A DNA stretch of 64,000 bases from contig NZ_JANHAV010000001.1 in NCBI RefSeq assembly GCF_024464655.1, forward strand, positions 682,001 through 746,000, given 5' to 3'. Below, in pieces: positions 9,879-17,619 of this stretch. How positions within the stretch are numbered: the first letter of the stretch is position 1; each line of letters begins with the position of its first letter. Below the pieces are notes generated by a model. The model was not told the DNA's origin. It ran no database searches and saw nothing but the letters and a program-made list of their open reading frames with translations. A program made the translations under genes and the position numbers. This DNA comes from Halobellus inordinatus (GTDB lineage: Archaea; Halobacteriota; Halobacteria; Halobacteriales; Haloferacaceae).

Positions 9879-10673
9879 ATGAATGCGGAGTTCGTTGAGC
9901 AAATCGAACACCCTGAATCCAGATATCTCCAAGAGGCTCAGCAAAGCGCCTATGGCAGTGTCCGTGAGCGCTTGCAAGAGCATCACATGACCGATGTTCC
10001 CGAACAGGTTCTCGAAAAACTCACCTACACTTACTACCACGACTGGGAGCAGAACGACCCATCATACGTCTTCTTACTTGCTGACCCTGGTGTCCCGGGA
10101 GAGCACGTCGTCTTCGAGGCAAACGCTTACGCAGATCTCGACACCGACGACTATCGAAAAAAGGTCCACGTTGACCAGCGATTCGGTGCTCGATGGTTGG
10201 CGAAGAAACGCTACACGGACTTCACTTCAGAATTCATCCAGCGATGCCAAGAGCACGGATTAATCAATATGGAAGAATCGTGGTGGCAGTATCTGCTCTC
10301 TGGGTCCTTCTTCGATGATTTCTATATGACGGACGTAGTGAAATACCGAGAAAATAGTCCCTCCAAAGCAGCCCTGGATGCCTCAGTCCGCCTCGGACTG
10401 ATCCGCGAATTGGAATACATTGACCCCGACTTGATCTTCACCTTCGGAAGCCGAGCCTGGAACGCCATCCGGACACATCTCCAAGCAGAGCCAGTCAGCG
10501 ATATTGACGATCCATCCTCAATCACCGAAGTCCACGGGAAGCCCCACCGAGCAACACGAGAACACGACGTCGCAATCCTTCCCTGCGGGCATATGAGCCC
10601 CCAGTTCCGCGGCGCACAAATCAGCCACGAGGAATACATGAACCGTATCGCATCCGGTATCAGGAAAAGTTAG
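9879..10673 (+). CDS. Uracil-DNA glycosylase superfamily protein
   Basis: A 264-residue protein. FLLADPGVPG near residues 66-75 matches the motif 1 region of the superfamily, FYMTDVVKYR the second strand, DPDLIFTFGSRAWNAI the helix-strand unit before the active site, and CGHMSPQFRG the His-Ser-Pro motif 2 region near residue 235. The arrangement is closest to family 4/5-like members, although iron-sulfur cysteines are not evident. Expected activity is removal of uracil or damaged bases from DNA; a defence variant acting on modified phage DNA is an alternative given the context. It is monocistronic, with a TTAAAC promoter-like element about 35 bp upstream. Confidence 0.65.
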   Translation: MNAEFVEQIEHPESRYLQEAQQSAYGSVRERLQEHHMTDVPEQVLEKLTYTYYHDWEQNDPSYVFLLADPGVPGEHVVFEANAYADLDTDDYRKKVHVDQRFGARWLAKKRYTDFTSEFIQRCQEHGLINMEESWWQYLLSGSFFDDFYMTDVVKYRENSPSKAALDASVRLGLIRELEYIDPDLIFTFGSRAWNAIRTHLQAEPVSDIDDPSSITEVHGKPHRATREHDVAILPCGHMSPQFRGAQISHEEYMNRIASGIRKS

Positions 10674-10677
10674 ACAG

Positions 10678-10953
10678 CTACCACTCATTCTTCGATTTCG
10701 CTTCTCGCCACTGTTCTTTCTGATTGGCAGACGCAGCACATTCAACAATTACAGGTTCTCCTTCCCCAGGCACTAACCGGAGTTCTCCACCCTGGATAAC
10801 GACATCGACTACATCGGTTTCGACAGGATCAATACCTAATCGGAGAAGATCGGGACCAGTAAGGTGAATACCGCACCCAAGAGGAGTGCCATCACGATGT
10901 CGTGTAATCCGTGCCGACCGAACAACTTCCGCTTCAGTTCCATCGTCAGACAT
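10678..10953 (-). CDS. AbrB/SpoVT-like swapped-hairpin DNA-binding protein
   Basis: A 91-residue acidic protein. The segment VRSARITRHRDGTPLGCGIH, followed by LTGPDLLRLGIDPVETDVVD and VVIQGGELRLVP, follows the AbrB-type beta hairpin layout (strand, turn, short helix, strands). Such proteins are transcriptional regulators or antitoxins. No toxin partner is visible: the next minus-strand gene upstream is a 247-residue unknown, too large for a typical toxin. It converges with the uracil-DNA-glycosylase-like gene, with only a few bases between the stops. Confidence 0.55.
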   Translation of the reverse strand: MSDDGTEAEVVRSARITRHRDGTPLGCGIHLTGPDLLRLGIDPVETDVVDVVIQGGELRLVPGEGEPVIVECAASANQKEQWREAKSKNEW

Positions 10954-11023
10954 TCAACCCCTCATTCGAGGGATACTGACAACAATTAACCGATAGAGAG
11001 GATTGCTAGGCTGTTCAAACGTC

Positions 11024-11767
11024 CTATTCAGAGGCATGGCCAGGCCACGTGTGGCCAGGTCGTTGCGTGTCACGCTCGTTTCGGTGCTGGAATTCCGCCT
11101 GTCGGAGGTCTTGTCGCTCCAGATCTTTTTCGAAAAACTCAGCCGCACTGAGGTTCTCCTTGATGCTTCTCGATAGCCGCCGCATTGTTCGCTTATCCAG
11201 CTCAACGGATTCAGCGAGCTGTTTGAAATCCTTTGTCTCCGAAATTCGCTGAGCATCCGTCTTCTGCAGATGTGCGAAGCGATTGTAGTTGACGATGACC
11301 CGGATGACTGTTAACGCCACTTTCTCGATCCGTTTGTTCTGTCCAAAGTCGTCGAGATTCAACAAGAGCATCGCGCGTACTGCCTCATCTCGCTGGAACT
11401 GAGTGACATCAAGCCGGGAGCAGTATGCTTGTGTGATGCGTTTCTTGTCGAGCCGAGCAAGTCGCGCGCTCAGCGTCCCATCTGACGGATGCCGTCCTTC
11501 GTTGTGTTCAGCGAGACGGTCTGCCGGTGTTCGGAACCGAGAAAACTTAGAGTGGCTGTATCGCTCTGACGCATTCCCAATAGAGGTCTCTCCGACAGGT
11601 TCGTACCCGACAGCATAGGATTCCACATCGACCCCCCATGCCGGCGGCAGCTCTCCGTCCCCTTCGTCCTCGTGTATGGGCCCTGCGCGATAATCTAACC
11701 GGGCACCCGTAGTGATCTCCCGGATAGCATCGTCAATAGTAGCAGTTTCCCACACCGATTGACTCAT
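11024..11767 (-). CDS. Conserved-looking haloarchaeal protein of unknown function
   Basis: A 247-residue protein whose family I do not recognise. The N-terminal half includes PAWGVDVESYAVGYEPVGET, with conserved-looking Gly and Trp. The C-terminal half is helical and basic, with a helix-turn-helix-like stretch (DFKQLAESVELDKRTMRRLS) around residue 180-200, suggesting nucleic-acid binding. It is divergent from the candidate structured RNA that begins about 130 bp away. No catalytic motif is visible. Confidence 0.5.
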   Translation of the reverse strand: MSQSVWETATIDDAIREITTGARLDYRAGPIHEDEGDGELPPAWGVDVESYAVGYEPVGETSIGNASERYSHSKFSRFRTPADRLAEHNEGRHPSDGTLSARLARLDKKRITQAYCSRLDVTQFQRDEAVRAMLLLNLDDFGQNKRIEKVALTVIRVIVNYNRFAHLQKTDAQRISETKDFKQLAESVELDKRTMRRLSRSIKENLSAAEFFEKDLERQDLRQAEFQHRNERDTQRPGHTWPGHASE

Positions 11768-11869
11768 CCATTAACCCTGTACCGGAAGCGGTCTTTAATG
11801 CAGTGCTGCTGAACAGTCCGGAGATCAACAGGATCCAGAATCAGAGGAGGGGTGCCTGCTTAATTTTGG

Positions 11870-11877
11870 TTTAAGTA
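11870..11877 (+). promoter_or_regulatory. TATA box of the candidate structured RNA
   Basis: TTTAAGTA preceded by the T-rich AATTTTGG. A transcript would start about 26 bp downstream, near 11899-11902, just before the first hairpins and about 450 bp before the next start codon. Confidence 0.5.
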
Positions 11878-11899
11878 TGGTCCTGCGACAATACTGTTA

Positions 11900-12350
11900 T
11901 TGAGGGGTTCCCGGCTGAGGTGGCTCGGAGAGCCAGCGAGGGTATACCGATTTTCCGGCCTCTATTCGAGGCCTTCCCCGATACCCTCTACCTGCCTTAT
12001 GGCAGGTCATGAAGATTGGCTCGACTTCGTCAGCTAAGGGTTACCTTTGGCGCTCGCCCGCGAAGGATTACACGAAGGGGCTTCGGGCCCTTTGACCCTA
12101 CGTGGAGCGACGTCAGGAGATGACTCCATGGATTGCCAAGGGTATTCAACGTTCTGAGCAGCAGCCTTGCTTCGGTTACCACCCCGCCGAAGTGAACTTG
12201 AGCTCAGAGCATCGTCACGGAGCGTAGCGTGTAGCTTGCCGGTCCGGTATTCCCCTCACCCGACGGCGAGATAGCGATTCTCAGAGACCGTTCGTACGAC
12301 TGAGCACACTTCGGCAGGTTCAGATCCATCCTACGGACCAGAGGATTCTA
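11900..12350 (+). ncRNA. Candidate large structured RNA (about 450 nt), family unknown
   Basis: No reading frame is credible here, yet perfect complementary segments follow one another. TGGCTC/GAGCCA forms 11921-11935 with a 3-nt loop. GAGGGTAT 11938-11945 pairs with ATACCCTC 11981-11988, enclosing GGCCTC/GAGGCC at 11957-11973. ACCTGCC/GGCAGGT forms 11990-12007 around loop TTAT. AGGGT 12037-12041 pairs with ACCCT 12095-12099, enclosing CCTT/AAGG and AAGGGGC/GCCCTTT hairpins. GTCA/TGAC forms 12112-12124. TCTGAGC 12153-12159 pairs with GCTCAGA 12202-12208, enclosing CTTCGG/CCGAAG (12170-12192). A TATA box lies at 11870. I did not find the conserved core of RNase P RNA or the SRP helix 8 motif. 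It could be a free RNA or a very long structured leader of the gene at 12354. Confidence 0.6.
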
Positions 12351-12353
12351 CCA

Positions 12354-12746
12354 ATGAACACGAAAACCACCAGCGACCAGCATCAGCGTCCAGTTGTGTC
12401 GTCCCACGCAGCAGACGAGTACGGCAACCGGTTCGACAACGGAGACATCCCCCTCGCAACAGCGTGGGAACGCGGTGTACGAGTCGAAGCACCGGACAAA
12501 GATTACCACGAGGCTCGACTCCACCCGCTGATGGACCTCCTGATGACCTGCAAGAACGGCGTCATCACCACCGTGATGTACGCCAGTAAGACACGGGTTT
12601 ACGCTCCAGGAAAAGTCCGGTGTCAGGGGTGTGGTCATCCCCACGAACCGCTTCGAACAAACGAGACCTGTCCGTGGTGTGGTTCGACCGCCGAGGCAGG
12701 CCGGAGCACCGGAGCGATCAGCATCACTCGAAAGGGAGGTGACTGA
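12354..12746 (+). CDS. Small zinc-ribbon protein with DUF4258-like core
   Basis: A 130-residue protein. The first part (SHAADEYGNRFDNG, then LATAWERGVRVEAP and LLMTCKNGVITTVMY) has the His-x(n)-R and strand pattern of small proteins such as DUF4258, sometimes seen in mobile elements. The C-terminus has a zinc ribbon with two CxxC pairs (CQGCGHPHE and CPWCGST). The family assignment is tentative. It directly follows the candidate structured RNA, which could be its leader, and precedes the next gene by one base after its stop. Confidence 0.5.
   Translation: MNTKTTSDQHQRPVVSSHAADEYGNRFDNGDIPLATAWERGVRVEAPDKDYHEARLHPLMDLLMTCKNGVITTVMYASKTRVYAPGKVRCQGCGHPHEPLRTNETCPWCGSTAEAGRSTGAISITRKGGD
12735..12742 (+). 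promoter_or_regulatory. Strong Shine-Dalgarno sequence
   Basis: GGAGGTGA, a near-perfect complement of the haloarchaeal 16S 3' end, lies 5 nt before the ATG at 12748 and overlaps the end of the previous gene. It fixes the start of the downstream gene and is unusually strong for this window, where most starts are leaderless or overlap-coupled. Confidence 0.7.
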
Positions 12747-12747
12747 G

Positions 12748-13062
12748 ATGGCGCAAAAGCAGGGACTCGCTGATCTCGCAGATCTCTCAGGGTCAGGAGA
12801 CAATGTCCTGGTCAACGCTCAGGTCACTTGTGAGCAAGACCTGAACAGCCATCGGCCCTACCAGAAAGGGCTCCTCTGGGACAAGTCGATGAACTACGGA
12901 GACATCCGGGCCTTCGTTGTCTACGACCCTGACGTTCGACTGGAACCTGGAAAGGTCTACATCCTGAACGGCAAAGACCACTACTACGACCCCCGAGACG
13001 AAGTCCAGCTCATGCTCCACGATGGAGCCTATGTGAAGGAGCTCTACGACACCAACTCGTGA
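12748..13062 (+). CDS. Small OB-fold-like protein
   Basis: A 104-residue protein. Alternating strands (NVLVNAQVTCEQDL, IRAFVVYDPDVRLEPGKVYI, EVQLMLHDGAYVKEL) and the conserved-looking DPDVRLEPGKVYILNG are compatible with an OB fold of the RPA/single-strand-binding type; this is a fold guess. The start is fixed by the Shine-Dalgarno at 12735-12742. It forms a two-gene operon with the zinc-ribbon gene upstream, and both follow the candidate structured RNA. Confidence 0.5.
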   Translation: MAQKQGLADLADLSGSGDNVLVNAQVTCEQDLNSHRPYQKGLLWDKSMNYGDIRAFVVYDPDVRLEPGKVYILNGKDHYYDPRDEVQLMLHDGAYVKELYDTNS

Positions 13063-13200
13063 GCCCCCGACCCTATTTTTTATCCACCTCTGGTGTGCTC
13101 AGTCGTCGATTGGATTTGCGGGTTTCATTATTGCCCTACATTGAGAGTCCTATTACGGGGTCTCTGGATTTATGTGATGACTCTCCAATACAGATGATAG

Positions 13201-14130
13201 ATGCCAGGATTCCACAAGCACAAGGGCGCAGACTCCTATTATTTCGTCCCGAAGCGACACGGTGACTTCCACACCTACCAACTGGAACCCGAAGCACGAG
13301 ACATGGTTCTTGCGACCGGGAACGAAGATGGAGATATCGTCTCGTGGGATATTTTCTACACGTTGAACGATCTCGGCCTCCTCTACTTCAAGAACAGCGA
13401 TGCCGACCCCCGGGACACGGCACCAGACCCATCGGCTGTCGATTTCGATATAGTGAGCGAACTTTCAGTTGAGAAGCGATGTGCGTTCGTAGAACGCGTA
13501 CTAACCCATTACGAGCTCCACGAAGTGGATTCAAACGCATTCCATCGAGTCGTCGTTTCCCTCAGTGAAGCATCCTCCAACCAACTGGATTCCGTCCTTG
13601 ACAAAATCCTCGATCACACCCCTGGTTCCGCCGAATGCATTACTCCGCTAATGTTCTTTGTTGAAGAAGATCTGCCCGACGAGTTCGATTCCGTTGCATT
13701 AGCGGTCGTTCTTCACTACGCGTACGTTGTTGTACGCCAAGACGACAATGCATCAACTATCGTCGATCTCTACGACGGTGAATCTTTCTGCGAGACTGAA
13801 GACTACATCTATTATCTCGTTAGTGCTGATCTCTGGGATACTGAAGACGACGTTCACCGCCTCGATATCACGCTCCCAGAGACCTACCAAGAAGGGTTCA
13901 AAATTGGTGAGGTAGATGAAGATGCTTTCCTGTCCCTCTGCGAGAGTGTACTTTCAGCCTCACTGCGTGTGGTTCTGGGAGAAAAAGAGTCTCGTATCGG
14001 TCGAACTGTGATTGAAGGATTATCCGAGGTTGACGATACGTCCCTATTCGTTGCGCCCAAGGAGAGCGTTAGTGGCACTGATGAGGATATTCTTTCGGAG
14101 ATAGTAGCTTCATTCGACGAATCGATGTGA
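13201..14130 (+). CDS. Hypothetical protein, 309 residues
   Basis: An acidic protein of unrecognised family. It starts with MPGFHKHKGADSYYFVPKRH, suggesting a short structured N-terminal domain. A middle region with regular leucines (CAFVERVLTHYELHEVDSNA and HRVVVSLSEASS) is probably helical, and the rest is mixed. No catalytic motif, membrane segment or cysteine cluster was seen. It stands alone between the OB-like gene and a recombinase gene. Confidence 0.5.
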   Translation: MPGFHKHKGADSYYFVPKRHGDFHTYQLEPEARDMVLATGNEDGDIVSWDIFYTLNDLGLLYFKNSDADPRDTAPDPSAVDFDIVSELSVEKRCAFVERVLTHYELHEVDSNAFHRVVVSLSEASSNQLDSVLDKILDHTPGSAECITPLMFFVEEDLPDEFDSVALAVVLHYAYVVVRQDDNASTIVDLYDGESFCETEDYIYYLVSADLWDTEDDVHRLDITLPETYQEGFKIGEVDEDAFLSLCESVLSASLRVVLGEKESRIGRTVIEGLSEVDDTSLFVAPKESVSGTDEDILSEIVASFDESM

Positions 14131-14237
14131 GTAGTGCTTCAGGATTATCCCTTGTCCGTGGACTCTGATTTACCCAAGAATATCTAGAACATCGCTTCTA
14201 GGAACTGCATCAGTCTCCAGATCCCAGGCTGATTAAT

Positions 14238-14271
14238 GAACTTTGGAGTCTACTTGTGGACTCCAAAGTTC
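14238..14271. repeat. Perfect 13-bp inverted repeat upstream of recombinase
   Basis: GAACTTTGGAGTC at 14238-14250 and GACTCCAAAGTTC at 14259-14271 are perfect reverse complements separated by 8 bp. A TATA-like TTTATAAA follows at 14294-14301 and the recombinase start at 14316. It may be an operator, a terminator-like hairpin of the preceding gene, or a recombination site for the enzyme encoded next to it. Confidence 0.6.
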
Positions 14272-14315
14272 AAGTGGTTGTGGGACAGTGCTGTTTATAA
14301 AGAGGGTTTGTCAGA

Positions 14316-14933
14316 ATGAGTGAGTACGCAAATTCCCAAGTTCGGGCGAAAGTGTGGGTGACGCCCGACCAAGTCGAATCGCTGCGGTCGGCATGTTATG
14401 CGGTTGGTGCAGACTATCTGCAACAGCGAAATGAAGCGATTGTCACGACGATGTACGATACTGGGCTTCGAGTAGGTGAACTCGTCCAGATTGATGTCGA
14501 ACTACTCCGGAACAACAACTCGGAACTCTACCTCCCCACGGAACTGCAGAAGGACTACCCGAACCAAAACTCGCCACCGCCGGTGACCCTCGAACTCGCC
14601 GCCGATACGACACGGCTGCTCTCAGCGTATCTCACCAACCGATGGAAAGACACGCCAGCCCTCTTCCCATCAAGATCTTCGGAGCGCATCAGCGAACAAG
14701 GCGTGAGGAACATGCTTCACAAGATCGCTGAGGAGGCTGGGATTCGACCCTACAAACTTGATGGAAGTAGAGGAGATCCAAGCGACGTCACACCTCACGC
14801 GCTACGGCACGGCGTTGCTTATCGAATGATGAACGAAGAAGACGGAAACACGTTGTACGATGTCCGCAATCGACTCCGTCATCGCAGTATTCAGACGACT
14901 GAACGTGTCTACGACCATCTACTCAAAGTCTAA
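14316..14933 (+). CDS. Catalytic-core-only tyrosine recombinase
   Basis: A 205-residue protein with all catalytic positions of the tyrosine recombinase fold: Arg 52 (TGLRVGE), His 161 and Arg 164 (HALRHG), His 189 (LRHRS) and the nucleophile Tyr 199 (ERVYDHLL). The N-terminal core-binding domain found in full-length integrases is almost absent; only about 20 residues precede the catalytic domain. It may be a natural small recombinase or a truncated remnant with an intact active site. A perfect 13-bp inverted repeat sits 45 bp upstream. The TATA at 14294 predicts transcription starting slightly after the chosen ATG, so the exact start is uncertain. Confidence 0.8.
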   Translation: MSEYANSQVRAKVWVTPDQVESLRSACYAVGADYLQQRNEAIVTTMYDTGLRVGELVQIDVELLRNNNSELYLPTELQKDYPNQNSPPPVTLELAADTTRLLSAYLTNRWKDTPALFPSRSSERISEQGVRNMLHKIAEEAGIRPYKLDGSRGDPSDVTPHALRHGVAYRMMNEEDGNTLYDVRNRLRHRSIQTTERVYDHLLKV

Positions 14934-15034
14934 GCCTTGTCGTTTCGGCCGACAAAGGCAACTGAAATTCGTGGCAAGACTATTCCTATCGTTTCAGCCG
15001 AAGAATAATCACAGTAAGAGTCCACGGTCGAGAT

Positions 15035-16117
15035 ATGACTGACTACCCCTCTGAGTCATCACTGCTCGTGAATGCGACTCAACAGCAGTTAGCCAAGGGT
15101 GACTTCGACGCTGGGGTCGCTATCGTTCCCACACAGCACGAAGAAGCCACGGGTGGCTACGATGTCGAATTCAGTACAGCGTCCCGCCTCGAACTCCAGT
15201 ACAAGGCTGTCTACAGCGAAATCGATGATCGCACCTTCGATCCCGGACACCCGCAAAGAGCAGTAAAATTCCCGTTCAACGGCCAACAGGCCAAGACACT
15301 ACTCGGCCGTACTCCACTTCCTGGACTCGCATTCTATGCACTCCCAGTCGTCACTGACCTTTCCGGGCTCGGGGACGTCTTAGGCTCGACCGTGTTCGTC
15401 GACGTCGAAGCCCTCGCCACACTCCCAAAGCGTCAACAGAACTTACACGAGTACACTGCGTTCTGGGTGCCGACAAACGGGCCCTCCCCTACGTTCTCAG
15501 CGGTCTACCTCAAAGACAAGACCCAGCCGCGCTACTCGCAACCTGGAGCGTACCACCGTATCGAGCCCCGGTTCCTCTATACGTGGCCGGAGATCAAAGC
15601 TCTCACACGCGCAACTATCGCTGGAGTCTCGCTCCGAACGCATAGTCGTCCAGACCCTGCGCAGGGGTATCAGCAACTGCTTGGCTATGAGAGTCAATTA
15701 CTGGAATTCCGTTTTCCTGACGAGTTGATCGATAGGCGACCTTCGTTTGAGGCTGATGACTGGGATACCTTCGAAGCGGTCGTTAGCGAGGTCGAAGAGC
15801 GAAGTCGGGAAGTGCGTCACACGATTACCCAAGAACGTCCGACATGGGACTCCCTCACCTCGACTCAATACGAGGTGCTGCAATCTCACGAGTACCTGCT
15901 TGACCCTGACCAAGTGGACGCGAATCGACGCGCTTCCATCCGCGCGGCACTACTGACGTACCCTGACCACGAGGACGTAGAAGACCACGAAGAGCCGTCA
16001 CCCGTGATCGACTACACTGGTCTGGATCCACGACAGGGTTCACGCTACCGGCAGTACCGGTACTTAGCATGGGGCGACGAAGCTGACTCTCTCCCCGTTC
16101 AAATTGGATTCCCATAG
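15035..16117 (+). CDS. Predicted PD-(D/E)XK-type (QxK) nuclease
   Basis: A 360-residue protein. The N-terminal region has Asp 43 in GGYDVEF and then LELQYKA (Glu 53, Gln 55, Lys 57), the D...E/QxK arrangement of restriction-like endonucleases such as DUF4365. A helical start (NATQQQLAKGDFDAGVAIV) precedes it, as in that group. The remainder (about residues 100-360) is unfamiliar and may bind DNA or a partner. It lies upstream of, and convergent with, another PD-(D/E)XK gene. Function in defence is inferred. Confidence 0.55.
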   Translation: MTDYPSESSLLVNATQQQLAKGDFDAGVAIVPTQHEEATGGYDVEFSTASRLELQYKAVYSEIDDRTFDPGHPQRAVKFPFNGQQAKTLLGRTPLPGLAFYALPVVTDLSGLGDVLGSTVFVDVEALATLPKRQQNLHEYTAFWVPTNGPSPTFSAVYLKDKTQPRYSQPGAYHRIEPRFLYTWPEIKALTRATIAGVSLRTHSRPDPAQGYQQLLGYESQLLEFRFPDELIDRRPSFEADDWDTFEAVVSEVEERSREVRHTITQERPTWDSLTSTQYEVLQSHEYLLDPDQVDANRRASIRAALLTYPDHEDVEDHEEPSPVIDYTGLDPRQGSRYRQYRYLAWGDEADSLPVQIGFP

Positions 16118-16158
16118 GACCCACTGTCACAACAACGACTGATCGAATCACTCACGGC

Positions 16159-17508
16159 TCACACCGTCACGTCTTCCGCCACTGTCGTTTCATACAGGCG
16201 GTCAATAATTCCGACCAGCTCAGAGTTTTCGAGGGCTATCTCCCGGACAGCTTCTGCTAAAGCTTCGACGTACGCGTCGAAGAAGTCCGCGTGGGCATCG
16301 ACGTTGATGTCGTACTCAGCACGGAGGAGATTCGACTTGTTCCCCGTAATCGTGAAATTTGTCTCTTCAATCGCCTCCGCGATCTCCGTATTAGCGTCAC
16401 TGAATCGCGCTGCGAAGTTATTGTAGAAGCTATCGTGGCCTGACGGTGCATTTCGAAGAGAGACGATCAAGGTGTGATCGCGGACTGCCTCCGTCCGATG
16501 CCGGTCAAGCCGGTGAACCAGCCCAACCCTCGCATTCGGTTTGGTCGCATCTGAAACTGGGCGATTCTCATCTAGCTTCGTCCACCACTCCCGAGGGAAC
16601 AGCCACGACCAATCTGACTTCCCCTGACGGAACGTCCACTGCCGACGGTCACCCGACTCCATCTGCACCCGAACCGCAGCGTACTCCTCCGGCGCATCTG
16701 CATCCTCAATAAGTTCAGCCCCCGCTAGTGTCTGCGATAGCCGCCTTCCCCACGTCGCTTCGAACTCCGACCATTCCTCCTCAAACGCCGCCTCCAACTC
16801 TGAGATCACACCGTAGTTCTCGACGTACAATTCCACCTTCTCTTGCTGATTCTCTTGATAATCCGTCATAGTGAGTTCACTCCGAATCGTGTCGACAAAG
16901 TCTCTCAACTGCGCCGTGGTTCGCGCCGGGTACTCATCGTAGCTCTCAATCAAGAACGACTGTAGCTCTGCCGCCAGCCACTCCCACGAGATATGCACAA
17001 ATTCTTCAGCGGCTGGGGATGACGCGGATTCCGGGGCCAAGAACACGTAGTGCTGGCCGTCGGATGGGACCTCGGACTTGTCAAGCCCGATTCCGTCGAA
17101 CGAATCGACGCCGACGTACCGTTCTGTCTGGTCCTGCCCTTCTGACGCGTGGACTTTCAATTCCAAGCAGATGAACCACTCATCGGATGCCCACAGAACG
17201 ACATCGGGAATCCCGTCCGACGTGGATACCTCTTGAGCTATCTGGATGTCGTCGATGTCGAATCGAGAAAATGCGTACTTCAGATCGTCCCGATCAGACA
17301 ACGCCGCCAAAACGTGTTCTAACACGGCGTGTTCGAGACCATGCGGCGCGCCTGGCATCAGGAAATGAACAAGAAACTGCTGCCAGTCACGCTCCTGCGT
17401 GCTTCGGCCAAGCACCTGCAGCGTAGTTGGCGGGGGTTCCTCCGCCTCCGGAAGCGCAGCAAGTTGCTGCCGTATCATCGCTAATTCTGCCTCGATACTT
17501 CGAGTCAT
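16159..17508 (-). CDS. PD-(D/E)XK nuclease superfamily protein (PDDEXK_4-like)
   Basis: A 449-residue protein. The active site is clear: Asp 102 (GIPDVVLW), then Glu 116 and Lys 118 in CLELKVHASE, followed by EGQDQTERY, the Glu/Gln element typical of the PDDEXK_4 group. The C-terminal region contains the tandem aromatic patch seen in this family (WSWLFPREWW). Such proteins are often found in defence islands and near mobile elements, and DNA cleavage is expected. It is the third gene of a minus-strand run behind the HRAMP operon and the HNH gene, with gaps of 180 and 111 bp, so it may be expressed separately. Confidence 0.75.
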   Translation of the reverse strand: MTRSIEAELAMIRQQLAALPEAEEPPPTTLQVLGRSTQERDWQQFLVHFLMPGAPHGLEHAVLEHVLAALSDRDDLKYAFSRFDIDDIQIAQEVSTSDGIPDVVLWASDEWFICLELKVHASEGQDQTERYVGVDSFDGIGLDKSEVPSDGQHYVFLAPESASSPAAEEFVHISWEWLAAELQSFLIESYDEYPARTTAQLRDFVDTIRSELTMTDYQENQQEKVELYVENYGVISELEAAFEEEWSEFEATWGRRLSQTLAGAELIEDADAPEEYAAVRVQMESGDRRQWTFRQGKSDWSWLFPREWWTKLDENRPVSDATKPNARVGLVHRLDRHRTEAVRDHTLIVSLRNAPSGHDSFYNNFAARFSDANTEIAEAIEETNFTITGNKSNLLRAEYDINVDAHADFFDAYVEALAEAVREIALENSELVGIIDRLYETTVAEDVTV

Positions 17509-17619
17509 ACGCTACAGTCACCCACCGTGAAAATCAAAGTGACGCCACCATCACCTCTATCGCGCATCTAGGACAATCCACTGCGACCGATACCGAATCA
17601 TTACCCGCCAATTCGTCAG

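Noticed and set aside
11900-12350. Structured RNA as RNase P RNA or SRP RNA
   Set aside because: The conserved P4-type GAGGAAAGTC core and the SRP helix 8 GGAAG/AGCAG arrangement were not found. A distant variant cannot be excluded without a covariance search.
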